Source: Caballeronia grimmiae (GTDB taxonomy: Bacteria; Pseudomonadota; Gammaproteobacteria; Burkholderiales; Burkholderiaceae). Taken from it: 64,000 bases of DNA. The stretch lies in the NCBI RefSeq assembly GCF_000698555.1, contig NZ_JFHE01000002.1, forward strand, positions 186,001 through 250,000, written 5' to 3'. The position numbers and the translations under genes are program-made. How positions within the stretch are numbered: position 1 is the first letter of the stretch; the number at the start of each line of letters is the position of its first letter. Shown in pieces: positions 9,475 to 19,055 of the stretch. Below the pieces are notes generated by a model. It was not told where the DNA came from. It saw only the letters and a program-made list of their open reading frames with translations, and searched no databases.

Positions 9475-9807
9475 ATGATTCAGCCCGGCAACGTATTCAA
9501 GGACAACCTCGCTCAATTGCCTTCCATCGACGGCATCGAGCGTATCGATCTCATCGACGGCAAAGGCGCGGTGGCGGCCAGCATCGAAAACAAGCCTGGC
9601 AAGCAGGGCTCGCTGTCCGTCTATCACTATCTGAAGCAGGCGTTCGGCACGCTGGATGCCAAGGCCGCCGAACACGGCCTCGCGGTGTTCGCCGAACATA
9701 CGGCGGATGCGCGCAATCGTCCGGGGGCGCATCCGAATGTCGATCGCCTGCGGGATATCGTTGCGGGCGGTGAGGCGTTGAAGATCGACGTGATCGCCGC
9801 GGCCTGA
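9475..9807 (+). CDS. DUF2322 family protein
   Basis: A 110-residue cytosolic protein matching the uncharacterised DUF2322 family (LPSIDGIERIDLIDGKGAVA, ASIENKPGKQGSLSVYHYL, FAEHTADARNRPGAHPN). Function is unknown. The ATG at 9475 is chosen because GGAG at 9463-9466 is well spaced; an in-frame GTG at 9466 overlaps that ribosome site. It converges on gudP with a terminator between them. Confidence 0.8.
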   Translation: MIQPGNVFKDNLAQLPSIDGIERIDLIDGKGAVAASIENKPGKQGSLSVYHYLKQAFGTLDAKAAEHGLAVFAEHTADARNRPGAHPNVDRLRDIVAGGEALKIDVIAAA

Positions 9808-9816
9808 GCATCGGCG

Positions 9817-9845
9817 AAAAAAAGGCGGCCCGCGATGGCCGCCTT
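9817..9845 (-). terminator. Intrinsic terminator for gudP
   Basis: AAGGCGGCC and GGCCGCCTT form a 9-base stem with a six-base loop. Seven As at 9817-9823 on the plus strand become the U-tract of the minus-strand transcript. It lies 22 bases beyond the gudP stop. It may also slow plus-strand transcripts, but no T-run exists on that side. Confidence 0.85.
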
Positions 9846-9866
9846 CGAATAGCAATTCGGAATGCG

Positions 9867-11219
9867 CTATCGCAACTGCACCCGCTCGATCTTCTTCACG
9901 ATCACGAGATAGCTGAATACGGTGATCAGCGCGTTGACGCCGACGAACGCGAGCGCCCCGTTGAACGATCCCGTCGTCGCGACGAGATAGCCGATCACGA
10001 TCGGCGTCACGATGCCCGCGACGTTGCCGAACATGTTGAAGATCGAGCCCGACAGGCCGATGGCTTCCTTCGGCGAGGTATCCGCGACCACGGCCCAGCC
10101 CAGCGCGCCGATGCCCTTGCCGAAGAACGCGAGCGACATCAGCGCAACCACGATCCAGTCCGTGTTCACATAGTTGCAGCCGATGATGCACGACGACAGC
10201 AGCATGCCGCCGACAATCGGCGCCTTGCGCGCGACGGTCAGGGAATGGCCGCGTCGAATGAGCGAATCGGAGAGCACGCCGCCGAGCACGCCGCCCGTGA
10301 AGCCGCAGATGGCGGGCAGCGACGCGACGAGTCCCGCTTGCAGAATCGTCATGTGACGCGCCTGAACGAGGTAGATCGGGAACCACGTCAGGAAGAAGTA
10401 CGTCAGCACATTAATGCAGTACTGCGCGAGATACACGCCTAGCAGCATGCGATTCGTGAGCAGTTGCTTCACGACCGGCCAGCCGACCGGGCTGCCTTGA
10501 TCGGCGCTGCCCGAACCGCGCTCACGCTGATGTCCCCGCACGAGGCCGCCGCCTTGCTCGATGTACTCGAGTTCATCGCGATTGACGCGCGGATGATCGG
10601 CGGGGTTCTTCATCACCGAAAGCCAGATGATGGCGAGCATCAGGCCCGCGACGCCCATCACGATATACACGTGATGCCAGCCGAACGCGTGTGTGAGCCA
10701 CGCCATCAGCGGCGTAAAGACGACAGCTGCGAAGTATTGCGCTGAATTAAAAATGGCCGATGCCGTGCCGCGTTCCTTCGTCGGAAACCAGCTCGCGATC
10801 ACCTTCGCATTGGCGGGGAAGGCCGGCGCTTCAGCCGCGCCCATCATGAAGCGCAGCACGAACAGCGCGGTGACTGCCGCCGCTGCGCTGCCGAGCAGGC
10901 CGATCGCGCTTTGCAGCAGCGTGAACAGCGACCACAGGAAGATGCTGGCCGCATACACGCGGCGCGCGCCGAAGCGGTCGAGCAGCCAGCCCGCCGGAAC
11001 CTGAGATAGTACATATGCCCAACTAAATGCCGAGAAAATATAACCCATGCGGATGGCGTCGAAGCCGAACTCCGCGCGCATGGCCGCGCCCGTCACCGAC
11101 AACGTGGCGCGGTCCGCGTAATTGAACGTCGTGATCGCAAAGATCAGCAACAGAATGACGTAACGCACTTTCGTGCGCTTCATGACGTCGGCGGGATGGG
11201 CGGCGCGGCTCATCGACAT
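9867..11219 (-). CDS. gudP: MFS aldarate (glucarate/galactarate) transporter, GudP/GarP type
   Basis: A 450-residue 12-helix permease of the anion:cation symporter branch of MFS, likely importing D-glucarate and galactarate. N-terminal family signature TTFNYADRATLSVTGAAM, then the cytoplasmic loop WLLDRFGARRVY, and PAFPANAKVIASWFPTKERGTASAIFNSAQ typical of GudP-type carriers. The M1 start has AGGAGAAG six to eight bases upstream. It lies downstream of kdgD on the same strand, 106 bases apart, so it is probably co-transcribed. Substrate is inferred from family and neighbours. Confidence 0.88.
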   Translation of the reverse strand: MSMSRAAHPADVMKRTKVRYVILLLIFAITTFNYADRATLSVTGAAMRAEFGFDAIRMGYIFSAFSWAYVLSQVPAGWLLDRFGARRVYAASIFLWSLFTLLQSAIGLLGSAAAAVTALFVLRFMMGAAEAPAFPANAKVIASWFPTKERGTASAIFNSAQYFAAVVFTPLMAWLTHAFGWHHVYIVMGVAGLMLAIIWLSVMKNPADHPRVNRDELEYIEQGGGLVRGHQRERGSGSADQGSPVGWPVVKQLLTNRMLLGVYLAQYCINVLTYFFLTWFPIYLVQARHMTILQAGLVASLPAICGFTGGVLGGVLSDSLIRRGHSLTVARKAPIVGGMLLSSCIIGCNYVNTDWIVVALMSLAFFGKGIGALGWAVVADTSPKEAIGLSGSIFNMFGNVAGIVTPIVIGYLVATTGSFNGALAFVGVNALITVFSYLVIVKKIERVQLR

Positions 11220-11252
11220 GAACTTCTCCTCGTCTCCGGTGCTTCATGCGCG

Positions 11253-11276
11253 AAGGGCCGCACGCGCGGCCCTTTT
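11253..11276. other. GC-rich hairpin between kdgD and gudP
   Basis: AAGGGCCGC and GCGGCCCTT form a perfect 9-base stem with an ACGC loop. A TTTT follows only on the plus strand. In the kdgD-gudP transcript (minus strand) it is a stable stem without a U-tract, so it could stabilise the kdgD message or give partial read-through to gudP. Confidence 0.55.
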
Positions 11277-11325
11277 CGATGCGGGCGCGCGTGACTGTCT
11301 GCGTGCCCCTTGCGATGCTCGCGGC

Positions 11326-12243
11326 TTATTGCGAGCCGAGCTTCTTGATGAGTGCGTCGAGCTGGCCCATCTCTTCTTCGGTCAGATCGATGAGCGGCGC
11401 GCGCACCGGACCTGCGTCGTGGCCGACGAGCTTCGCGCCCGCCTTGACGATGCTCACCGCATAGCCTGCACGGCGGTTGCGGATGGCGAGGTACGGCAGG
11501 AAGAATTCGTCGATCAGCTTGCCGGTGGTCTCGTGATCGTTCGCGGCGATCGCGCGATAGAAGTCCATCGCCGTCTTCGGGATGAAGTTGAAGACCGCCG
11601 ACGAATACACCGGCACGCCCAGCGCCTTATAGGCGGCGGCATAGACTTCCGCCGTCGGCAGGCCGCCGAGGTACGAGAAGCGGTCGCCGAGGCGGCGGCG
11701 GATGGTGACCATCGCTTCGATCTCGCCCACGCCGTCCTTGAAGCCGATCAGGTTCGGGCAACGGTCGGCGAGGCGCTCGAGCATGTCGGCATTGAGCTTC
11801 GAATTGGCGCGGTTATAGATGATGACGCCCATCTTCGGCACGGCTTTGCAGACTTCTTCGGCGTGTGCCGCGATGCCTTCCTGCGATGCTTCAGTCAGGT
11901 AATGCGGCATCAGCAAAATGCCTTGCGCGCCGTTCTTCTCGGCTTCCTGCGCAAAGGCGATGGCGGTGCGCGTCGGGCCGCCCGCGCCCGCGAGAATCGG
12001 CACCTTGCCACGGCAGACTTCGGTCGCCGTGCGCACGATCTGCGAATATTCAGGTTGCGTCAGAGAAAAGAACTCGCCCGTGCCGCCCGCCACGAAGAGC
12101 GCCGACGCGCCATAGGGAGCGAGCCATTCGAGGCGCTCCGCGTAGGTATCGGCGCGGAAGTTTCCCTGCGCGTCGAAGTCGGTCACGGGGAACGAAAGCA
12201 GGCCTTCGGAAACGATTTGCTTGAGTTCTTGCGGTGTCGTCAT
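11326..12243 (-). CDS. kdgD: 5-dehydro-4-deoxyglucarate dehydratase (decarboxylating)
   Basis: Converts 5-dehydro-4-deoxy-D-glucarate to 2-oxoglutarate semialdehyde, CO2 and water, using a Schiff-base lysine. A 305-residue DHDPS-family TIM barrel with [13 protein letters not shown] near residues 50-62, the catalytic Tyr region ([11 protein letters not shown]) and the Schiff-base Lys in GFKDGVGE. Family length is matched exactly (about 300). It lies between gudP and the divergent garD, which makes the substrate assignment strong. One half of a palindromic operator pair lies about 48 bases upstream. No clear Shine-Dalgarno precedes the ATG. Confidence 0.93.
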   Translation of the reverse strand: MTTPQELKQIVSEGLLSFPVTDFDAQGNFRADTYAERLEWLAPYGASALFVAGGTGEFFSLTQPEYSQIVRTATEVCRGKVPILAGAGGPTRTAIAFAQEAEKNGAQGILLMPHYLTEASQEGIAAHAEEVCKAVPKMGVIIYNRANSKLNADMLERLADRCPNLIGFKDGVGEIEAMVTIRRRLGDRFSYLGGLPTAEVYAAAYKALGVPVYSSAVFNFIPKTAMDFYRAIAANDHETTGKLIDEFFLPYLAIRNRRAGYAVSIVKAGAKLVGHDAGPVRAPLIDLTEEEMGQLDALIKKLGSQ

Positions 12244-12290
12244 GGTTTGTTGTCTCGGTGAGGAGCGTGCGGCAGATGCAGCGCTTATAG

Positions 12291-12305
12291 GTCATCGTAC
12301 AACAT
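12291..12305 (-). promoter_or_regulatory. Operator copy 1 upstream of kdgD
   Basis: GTCATCGTACAACAT. Its reverse complement recurs with one mismatch at 12382-12396 in inverted orientation, so each divergent gene (kdgD and garD) has one copy at a similar distance. The ATGT...ACAT pseudo-palindromic form resembles operators of FadR-subfamily GntR regulators, which often control aldarate genes; the regulator itself is not in the window. Confidence 0.65.
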
Positions 12306-12381
12306 TGCATCTTGCCGAACAAGCGTGAACGTGGGCATCGCTGTAAAATTAAGGGTAAATACCGAGGAACGGCCGATGTTT

Positions 12382-12396
12382 ATGTTGTAGGATGAC
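12382..12396 (+). promoter_or_regulatory. Operator copy 2 upstream of garD
   Basis: ATGTTGTAGGATGAC, whose reverse complement matches copy 1 in 14 of 15 positions. It ends 42 bases before the garD ATG, overlapping where a promoter would be expected, so repression with release by an aldarate or dehydratase product is plausible. Confidence 0.65.
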
Positions 12397-12438
12397 ATAA
12401 CTCCAGAAGTCGGCTCAATGGCGCCAAGGATCATCAGA

Positions 12439-14028
12439 ATGAATCAGCCCCCGCTTTATATTCGCGTGCATCCCGAAGACAACGTGGCGATCGTCGTGAA
12501 CGACGGCGGTCTCGGCGAAGGCGCGACTTTCTCCGATGGCCTCGTGCTGCGCGAGCGCGTGCCGCAAGGTCACAAGGTCGCGCTGAAGGACCTCGCGGAA
12601 GGCGATGCGGTCATCCGCTACAACGTGGTGATCGGCTATGCGCTCAAGCCGCTGCCGAAGGGTAGCTGGATCAACGAGCACGTGCTGCGGATGCCGACGC
12701 CGCCCGAGCTGCATGACTTGCCGATCGCGACCATCCAGGCGCCCGACACGTCGCCGCTCGAAGGCTTCACGTTCGAGGGGTATCGGAATGCGGACGGCAC
12801 GGTCGGCACCCGCAACATCCTCGCGATCACGACGACCGTGCAATGCGTCGCGGATGTCGTGCAGCACGCGGTCGATCGCATTAAGGCGGAGCTATTGCCG
12901 CGTTACCCGAATGTCGACGATGTCGTGAGCCTCGGTCACACGTACGGCTGCGGCGTCGCTATCGAAGCGCCCGACGCGATGGTGCCGATCCGCACCGTGC
13001 GCAACATCGCGCTGAATCCGAACTTCGGCGGCGAAGTGATGATGGTGAGCCTCGGCTGCGAAAAGCTGCAGCCCGAGCGCCTGATGCCGCCGGGCACGAT
13101 CCCGATCGCGGCGGCCGCGGTGGACGACGCGATCGCGGATATCGGCGACATGGAGAGCGAGGATAACGGCGCGGCGGTCGTCTTGCAGGACGAGGTGCAC
13201 GTCGGCTTTCAGTCGATGATCGATTCCATCATGCGCATGGCGGAAACGCACCTGAAGCGGCTGAACAATCGCCGCCGCGAGACGTGCCCCGCGTCGGATC
13301 TGGTCGTCGGCGTGCAGTGCGGCGGCAGCGATGCGTTTTCCGGTCTGACAGCGAACCCGGCGGTCGGCTTCGCGACCGATTTGCTGGTGCGCGCGGGCGC
13401 GACGGTCATGTTCTCGGAAGTGACGGAAGTGCGCGATGGCGTCGCGCAGCTCACCGCGCGAGCGGCGAATGGCGAAGTGGCGGCGGCGATCATCCGCGAG
13501 ATGCAGTGGTACGACGATTATTTGAAGCGCGGCGGCGCGGATCGCAGCGCGAACACGACGCCAGGCAACAAGAAGGGCGGGTTGTCGAACATCGTCGAGA
13601 AGGCGATGGGGTCGATCGTGAAGTCGGGTTCGTCGACGATTTCGGGCGTGCTGTCGCCGGGCGAGAAGGTCAGGCAGAAGGGCTTGATTTACGCCGCGAC
13701 ACCCGCGAGCGATTTCATCTGCGGCACGCTGCAACTGGCGGCGGGCATCAACCTTCACGTGTTCACGACCGGCCGCGGCACGCCCTATAGTCTCGCGGAA
13801 GTGCCGGTCATCAAGGTGGCGACCCGTTCCGATCTGGCGCGCCGCTGGCACGATCTGATGGATGTGAACGCGGGCACCATCGCGACCGGCGAAGCGACGA
13901 TCGGCGATGTGGGCTGGGAGCTGTTCCGGCTGATGCTGGACATCGCGAGCGGGAAGAAGCAGACGAAGGCCGAGGCGCTGAAGCTGCATAACGCGCTCGT
14001 ATTGTTCAACCCGGCGCCGGTGACCTGA
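12439..14028 (+). CDS. garD: Galactarate dehydratase
   Basis: Dehydrates galactarate (meso-galactarate) to 5-dehydro-4-deoxy-D-glucarate, the KdgD substrate. Of the UxaA/GarD family: an N-terminal SAF-like domain (about residues 1-95, [15 protein letters not shown]), then the catalytic part with [53 protein letters not shown] and [20 protein letters not shown]. About 529 residues against 523 in E. coli. I prefer the ATG at 12439 over 12418 because AAGGA at 12424-12428 precedes it. Divergent from kdgD, followed by a strong terminator. Confidence 0.93.
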   Translation: MNQPPLYIRVHPEDNVAIVVNDGGLGEGATFSDGLVLRERVPQGHKVALKDLAEGDAVIRYNVVIGYALKPLPKGSWINEHVLRMPTPPELHDLPIATIQAPDTSPLEGFTFEGYRNADGTVGTRNILAITTTVQCVADVVQHAVDRIKAELLPRYPNVDDVVSLGHTYGCGVAIEAPDAMVPIRTVRNIALNPNFGGEVMMVSLGCEKLQPERLMPPGTIPIAAAAVDDAIADIGDMESEDNGAAVVLQDEVHVGFQSMIDSIMRMAETHLKRLNNRRRETCPASDLVVGVQCGGSDAFSGLTANPAVGFATDLLVRAGATVMFSEVTEVRDGVAQLTARAANGEVAAAIIREMQWYDDYLKRGGADRSANTTPGNKKGGLSNIVEKAMGSIVKSGSSTISGVLSPGEKVRQKGLIYAATPASDFICGTLQLAAGINLHVFTTGRGTPYSLAEVPVIKVATRSDLARRWHDLMDVNAGTIATGEATIGDVGWELFRLMLDIASGKKQTKAEALKLHNALVLFNPAPVT

Positions 14029-14054
14029 AGCGAGAGGCGTGGTGTTGGCCCGCG

Positions 14055-14082
14055 AAAAGCCCCGATTTTTCGGGGCTTTTTT
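14055..14082 (+). terminator. Rho-independent terminator after garD
   Basis: AAAAGCCCCGA pairs with TCGGGGCTTTT around a small T-rich loop and runs into six Ts (14077-14082). It lies 27 bases after the garD stop. Confidence 0.93.
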
Positions 14083-14159
14083 GCGTTTGCGCGGTTACCG
14101 ACGCCTCTCCACATGCTGCACATGTAAGCTACTCATCTGCCCGCCCGCCACTAACCGCC

Positions 14160-15398
14160 ATGCTCAAAATCAACCCAACCCGCCTGCTGAACGACCTCAA
14201 CCACTTGCGCACCTTCGGCGCGACCGGCCCCGGCGTCGTGCGCCTGTCGTTATCAGCCACGGACATGACTGCGCGCCGCTGGCTCGTCGACCGTATGCGC
14301 GATGCGGGCCTCGATGCTTCCATCGATGGCGTCGGCACCGTGTTCGGCCGCTCGCGCAACGCCGGCCCCGCGCTGCTGATCGGCTCGCACACCGACACGC
14401 AACCGACAGGCGGCTGGCTCGATGGCGCATTGGGCGTGATCTACGGCATCGAAATCGCACGCGCGCTCGCCGAATGCGAAGAGACCAAACATCTCGCCGT
14501 CGATGTTGCTTCATGGATCGACGAGGAAGGCACGTTCTCCGGCTTTCTCGGCAGCCGCAGCTTCGTCGGCGATAACGTCGACGATGCGATCGGCCACGCG
14601 CGCGATCGCGAAGGCGTGCTACTTGCCGATGCGCTCGCGCAAGCGGGCATCGCAGACGCACCGCGCGTTCGCATCGACGAGGCGCGGCACAAGGCGTATC
14701 TCGAGCCGCATATCGAACAGGGCGGGCGGCTGGAGGCGGGCGGCAAGTCGCTCGGCGTGGTGACGACGATCGTCGGCATACGCGAGCTTGCGCTGCGCTT
14801 CACCGGCCAGCGCAATCACGCGGGCACTACGCCGATGGCTATCCGCCGCGATGCGGGCGCGGCGCTCGTCGCGTTCATCGCGCGCATGGACGATGCGTTC
14901 AAACAACTTGCCGATGCGGACACGGTATGGACCGTCGGCCGCATCGAACTCGATCCGGGTTCGTTCAGCGTCGTGCCCGGACGTGCGGACATGTACCTGC
15001 AATTCCGCGATGCCGATCCCGCGCGACTCGATGCGATGGAACGCGCGCTCGCCACGCTGATCGACGCGTTCAACGCAGAAAACAGCGTGCACGTGGAAGT
15101 CTCGACGAGCGAGCCGCCCGAGCAACCCGTCGTGATGAACAGCGCATTGCAGACGCATCTCGCCGATGCAGCCGAAGCGCTCGCGCCCGGTCAATGGGAG
15201 CGCATGCCGAGCGGCGCATCGCACGATGCGCAGGTCATCGCGCATCATGTGCCGGCGTGCATGCTGTTCGTGCCGAGCATCGGCGGCGTCAGTCACGACT
15301 TCATCGAAGATACGGACGAAGCGCATATCGTGCTGGGATGCGAGGTCGCGGCGCGGGCCGCCGCAAGCATCCTGCACGAACTGAATCGTCATTCGTGA
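14160..15398 (+). CDS. M20-family Zn amidohydrolase (N-carbamoyl amino acid hydrolase / allantoate amidohydrolase type)
   Basis: A 412-residue cytosolic metallo-hydrolase of the HyuC/AllC group, cleaving carbamoyl or ureido groups. Metal-site motifs are present: IGSHTDTQPTGGWLDGALG near residue 80, DEEGTFSGFLGSRSF near 123 (the active-site acid and metal ligand), LEPHIEQGG, and the C-terminal SGASHDAQVIA with VPSIGGVSHDFIE. Exact substrate (N-carbamoyl-L-amino acid, ureidoglycine or beta-ureidopropionate) cannot be decided. No hydantoinase or allantoin genes are adjacent. Confidence 0.85.
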   Translation: MLKINPTRLLNDLNHLRTFGATGPGVVRLSLSATDMTARRWLVDRMRDAGLDASIDGVGTVFGRSRNAGPALLIGSHTDTQPTGGWLDGALGVIYGIEIARALAECEETKHLAVDVASWIDEEGTFSGFLGSRSFVGDNVDDAIGHARDREGVLLADALAQAGIADAPRVRIDEARHKAYLEPHIEQGGRLEAGGKSLGVVTTIVGIRELALRFTGQRNHAGTTPMAIRRDAGAALVAFIARMDDAFKQLADADTVWTVGRIELDPGSFSVVPGRADMYLQFRDADPARLDAMERALATLIDAFNAENSVHVEVSTSEPPEQPVVMNSALQTHLADAAEALAPGQWERMPSGASHDAQVIAHHVPACMLFVPSIGGVSHDFIEDTDEAHIVLGCEVAARAAASILHELNRHS

Positions 15399-15490
15399 CC
15401 GCGTGTCATCAATGAAGTGACGCGTGCGGCATCGGTTGAACGATGGCGTTGTCCTACGATGCGAGGCTTCTGCAACGGAGGAATCAAACG

Positions 15491-16348
15491 ATGTACGCCA
15501 TCACAGGAATCACAGGACAAGTCGGCGGGGCGCTCGCCAATGCATTGCTCGAAGCGGGACAACGCGTGCGCGCCGTCGTGCGCGATGCGAGCAAGGGCGA
15601 TGCGTGGCGCGCACGCGGCTGCGAAGTCGCCGTCGCCACGATGACCGATGCCGACGCCCTCGCGCAAGCCTTCGAAGGCGCACACGGCGTCTTTATCCTG
15701 CTGCCGCCCGAGTTCGATCCCGCGCCGGGTTTTCCAGAAGCGCGCGAAGTCATCGATGCAATCGTCGCGGCGGTGTCGCGTGCCAAGCCGCGCAGGATCG
15801 TGTGTCTGTCGACCATCGGCGCACAGGCCGCGCAAGAAAACCTGTTGACGCAGCACACCTTGCTTCAGGAGGCGCTCGCGAGTCAGCCGATCCCCGTTAC
15901 GTTTCTGCGCCCCGGCTGGTTCATGGAGAACAGCGCATGGGACGTGCAATCGGCGCGTGAGGAAGGCATCGTCCATTCGTTTCTGCAGCCGCTGGATCGC
16001 GCCATTCCTATGATTGCAACCGTCGATATCGGTAAAGCCGCCGCGAAGCTGCTACAGGAAGCGTGGCAGGGACATCGCATCGTCGAGCTGGAAGGGCCGA
16101 AGCGCGTGAGCCCTGACGATATCGCCCGTGCGTTCGCGACGGTGCTCGGCAAGCCGGTGCGCGCACAAGCGGTGCCGCGCGACACCTGGCAAGCGTTGTT
16201 CGAGCAGCAAGGCATGCGGCATCCGATGCCGCGCATCCGCATGCTCGACGGCTTCAACGAAGGATGGATCGACTTCGAGAAGCCGCGCGACGAGATTGTC
16301 AAGGGCGATGAATCGCTCGAGTCGGTGATTCGCAAGCTCGTGGCCTGA
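15491..16348 (+). CDS. NmrA-like NAD(P)-binding oxidoreductase
   Basis: A 285-residue atypical short-chain dehydrogenase/NmrA fold. The N-terminal Rossmann motif TGITGQVGGALANALLEAG binds NAD(P). The rest follows the NmrA/quinone oxidoreductase-2 pattern (VFILLPPEFDPAPGF, RIVCLSTIGAQ, TFLRPGWFMEN). The true start is the ATG at 15491, with GGAGG nine bases upstream. It may be a quinone oxidoreductase or a redox-sensing regulator; family evidence alone does not separate these. It converges on the NodT gene with 5 bases between stops. Confidence 0.8.
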   Translation: MYAITGITGQVGGALANALLEAGQRVRAVVRDASKGDAWRARGCEVAVATMTDADALAQAFEGAHGVFILLPPEFDPAPGFPEAREVIDAIVAAVSRAKPRRIVCLSTIGAQAAQENLLTQHTLLQEALASQPIPVTFLRPGWFMENSAWDVQSAREEGIVHSFLQPLDRAIPMIATVDIGKAAAKLLQEAWQGHRIVELEGPKRVSPDDIARAFATVLGKPVRAQAVPRDTWQALFEQQGMRHPMPRIRMLDGFNEGWIDFEKPRDEIVKGDESLESVIRKLVA

Positions 16349-16353
16349 GGCGA

Positions 16354-17823
16354 TCACTTCCCTTTGGCTTGCGCCACGTCCTCATCACGCTCCCAGCCGC
16401 CGCCCAGTGCGAGGAACAGGTTCACCTGATCGACCGCGACCTGGCCTTCCGCCGCCGCCACTTGCGCGGCGACGCTGGTCAGCGTGCGCGTCGCATCGAG
16501 GTCGGCGATAAACGATTCGCGCCCCGCCGAATACAGCCGATGCGTCTCGTCCGCCGATTGCACCGCCGACCGGTACGCCGTCCGCAGGTTGTCGGCGCGG
16601 GTCGTATCGGACGCATAGGTGGCGAGATTGCTTTGCGTTTCACGCAGCGCGTTCAGCACGACGCCGTCGAAATGCGCGAGCGCGCCGCCCGATGCCGCCT
16701 CGGCCTGTTGCACGCGTGCTCGCTGGCCGTTGATCGGGAAGTTCCAGTTGATGAGCGGTCCGAACGCCCAGCGGTTCGTCGTCGCGCCCAGCAGGTCTTG
16801 CGCGATACCGACGGATCCCACCGACGCGCCGAAGCTCACCGACGGATACAGCGCCGCCGTCGCCACGCCGATGCGCGCCGTCGATGCCGCCAGTTGCCGC
16901 TCGGCCTGCCGCACATCGGGGCGGCGTTTGAGCAGCGCGGCGCCATCGCCGACGGGAATCGGCTGGCGCAGCTTCGGCAGTCTGTTGCATGCGAGCGCGG
17001 CGGGCGGCAGTGCGGAAGGCGCACGCGCGAGCAGCATCGCCAGGCGATACTGCGCCACGCGTCGGCGAGCGACGTATCGCGGGATATCGGCGGCGAGCGT
17101 CTCTGACTGCGTCTGTCCGCGCGTGACTTCCGACTGATTGCCGCGCCCCGCATTGCGCAGCCGCGTGGTCAGCCTCACGCGCTCGCGCTGCAGTTCCAGC
17201 GACTTCTGCGCGATGGACAGCTCTTCGGCCGCCGAGCACGATTCGACATAGGCGCGCACGACATCGGCGACCACGGTGATGCGCGCGAGATCGGAGGCGG
17301 CTTCGACCGCTTCATCGTCGGCGACGGCGGCTTCGATACCGCGCTTCAGCTTGCCGAAAAGGTCGAACTCATACGACACGCTCAGTTCGAGCGCACCTTC
17401 GTTCACGACCGGCAGCTTCTCGGTCAACAAGTACTGTTCCGCCGATTCCTGCGCGCGCTGGAACGCGACCGAGCTCTTGCTCGAAAAGCCGCCTTGCCGG
17501 TTTGCGAATTCGACTTCGGCGCGCGAACGGGCGAGATTGGCTGCGGCCACACGTAGGTCCGCGTTCGATATGAGCGCTTCGCTGACGAGCTCGTCGAGCG
17601 CGGGATCGTCGTAGAGACGCCACCATTTCGAGGGCGCCGTGCCTTGCATGACGGGCGCATCGGCGGCGCCTTCGATCGGCGCGTTCGCATACGGCGCGTT
17701 GACCGCCGCGCCTTCGGGCAGCTTGTAGTCGGGGCCTACGGTCATGCAGCCGCCGAGTGCGAGCATCGACGCAAGCAGCGTGAGGCCGAGGCGTGGCGTC
17801 TTCATGCGTGCAATGCCTTTCAT
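16354..17823 (-). CDS. NodT-family outer-membrane efflux lipoprotein
   Basis: TolC-like outer-membrane factor of a tripartite efflux pump, 489 residues. The signal peptide carries the lipobox LGGC (Cys about residue 26), then VGPDYKLP typical of NodT/OprM proteins. Two repeats of long helices carry the conserved AAANLARSRAE and RRPDVRQAERQLAASTARIGVA segments. The ATG overlaps the stop of the upstream HlyD gene (ATGA), so it is translationally coupled. It is the last gene of the marR-FUSC-DUF1656-hlyD-nodT operon. Confidence 0.93.
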   Translation of the reverse strand: MKGIARMKTPRLGLTLLASMLALGGCMTVGPDYKLPEGAAVNAPYANAPIEGAADAPVMQGTAPSKWWRLYDDPALDELVSEALISNADLRVAAANLARSRAEVEFANRQGGFSSKSSVAFQRAQESAEQYLLTEKLPVVNEGALELSVSYEFDLFGKLKRGIEAAVADDEAVEAASDLARITVVADVVRAYVESCSAAEELSIAQKSLELQRERVRLTTRLRNAGRGNQSEVTRGQTQSETLAADIPRYVARRRVAQYRLAMLLARAPSALPPAALACNRLPKLRQPIPVGDGAALLKRRPDVRQAERQLAASTARIGVATAALYPSVSFGASVGSVGIAQDLLGATTNRWAFGPLINWNFPINGQRARVQQAEAASGGALAHFDGVVLNALRETQSNLATYASDTTRADNLRTAYRSAVQSADETHRLYSAGRESFIADLDATRTLTSVAAQVAAAEGQVAVDQVNLFLALGGGWERDEDVAQAKGK

Positions 17824-18803
17824 TGCGATGCGCCCGAAGCAGCCGCGCCAGCGGGAACATGCGCCGGCAGCGGCGATGCAGGCGCCGTCGCCGATGCGGG
17901 CACGTTGCCCGCCGGTGCGCGACGCCCGACCGCGGGACCGATGCCGCGCACCGACACCGTCGCGGTGCGGCCCGCGATCATGCGGAAATCGGCGGGAATC
18001 TCATCTAGCGTGACGCGCACCGGAATGCGCTGCGCGAGCCGCACCCAGCTGAACGCGGGGTTCACGTTCGGCAGGAGACTCGGGCTTTGCTGACGATCGC
18101 GGTCTTCAATTGCCGCGACGATGCTCTGCACGTGACCGCGCAGAATGTTCGGCTCGCCCATCACCTTGATGTCGACCGGCTGGCCGATGTCGATGCCATG
18201 CAGCTTGGTCTCTTCGAAGTAGCCATCGACGCGATACGAATGCAGATCGACCACCGACAGCACCGCGCGTCCCGCCGCTACGAATTCGCCCGCACGCGGC
18301 GCGCGATCGTTCAGATAACCATCGACGGGACTCGGGACTTCCGTGCGTTGCAGGTTGAGACGCGCGGTGTCGATCGCGACCTGCGCATCGGTGAGCGCGG
18401 CGGTGGCCTGCTGAACGCGCGACTGCGTCTCTTCCACCACTTCACGCGCGACGAGATTGCCGAGCGAACGGTTGCGCGCGTCTTCGCGGCGCGCCTGATC
18501 GAGCGTCGCGCGGCGCTGCTGCGCGTTCGCTTCCGCGTTGCGCAGCGCGAGCGCATAGCGCGCCTGATCGATCACGAAGAGCACGTCGCCGCGTTTGACC
18601 TGCTGGTTGTCCTGGACCTTCACTTCGGTGATGAGACCGGACACGTCGGGCGCGACCTGGATGACATCCGCGCGGACGTGGCCATCGCGCGTCCACGGCG
18701 CGAACATGTAGTAATCGACCAGCTTCCACAGCACGACGGCTGCAATGGCGACGACGATGAGCGTGAGCAGGATCTGCCCGACTGAGAACCAGGTTTTTTT
18801 CAC
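17820..18803 (-). CDS. HlyD-family membrane fusion protein (AaeA/EmrA-like)
   Basis: Periplasmic adaptor linking the FUSC inner-membrane pump to the NodT channel, 327 residues. One N-terminal membrane helix (about residues 6-28), then the biotinyl-lipoyl-like barrel halves DGHVRADVIQVAPDVSGLI and TEVPSPVDGYLNDRAPRAGEFV around a helical hairpin. The chosen start is the GTG at 18803 because it overlaps the DUF1656 stop (GTGA). A longer frame extending to 18884 has no family-like residues upstream. The C-terminal tail is Pro/Ala-rich. Confidence 0.9.
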   Translation of the reverse strand: MKKTWFSVGQILLTLIVVAIAAVVLWKLVDYYMFAPWTRDGHVRADVIQVAPDVSGLITEVKVQDNQQVKRGDVLFVIDQARYALALRNAEANAQQRRATLDQARREDARNRSLGNLVAREVVEETQSRVQQATAALTDAQVAIDTARLNLQRTEVPSPVDGYLNDRAPRAGEFVAAGRAVLSVVDLHSYRVDGYFEETKLHGIDIGQPVDIKVMGEPNILRGHVQSIVAAIEDRDRQQSPSLLPNVNPAFSWVRLAQRIPVRVTLDEIPADFRMIAGRTATVSVRGIGPAVGRRAPAGNVPASATAPASPLPAHVPAGAAASGASQ

Positions 18804-19009
18804 GTGAAGAGCCGGTGCGAAACGACGACGACAAGTCCCAGCACCAGTACATAGATGCCGAGATCGAAAACGGAGCGATGCCACACGAAGCGATAGAAGC
18901 CCACGCGCGCGAGCACGGTGCGGATCGCCAGATTCAGCAGATAGGCGATGAACATCAGCACGAGCACGGCGGGCACGAACACGCCGAGAATGTCGATTTC
19001 GCCGATCAT
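18800..19009 (-). CDS. DUF1656 small inner-membrane protein (AaeX-like)
   Basis: A 69-residue protein with two hydrophobic helices (about residues 8-28 and 46-66), typical of the DUF1656/AaeX proteins found between FUSC and HlyD genes in aromatic-acid and fusaric-acid efflux operons. Role in the pump is not established. Overlaps the next gene by four bases. Confidence 0.9.
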   Translation of the reverse strand: MIGEIDILGVFVPAVLVLMFIAYLLNLAIRTVLARVGFYRFVWHRSVFDLGIYVLVLGLVVVVSHRLFT

Positions 19010-19055
19010 GCGTAAAGGTTCAATGACGAGAGTGGTTGCGCGATCATCATGCGGG

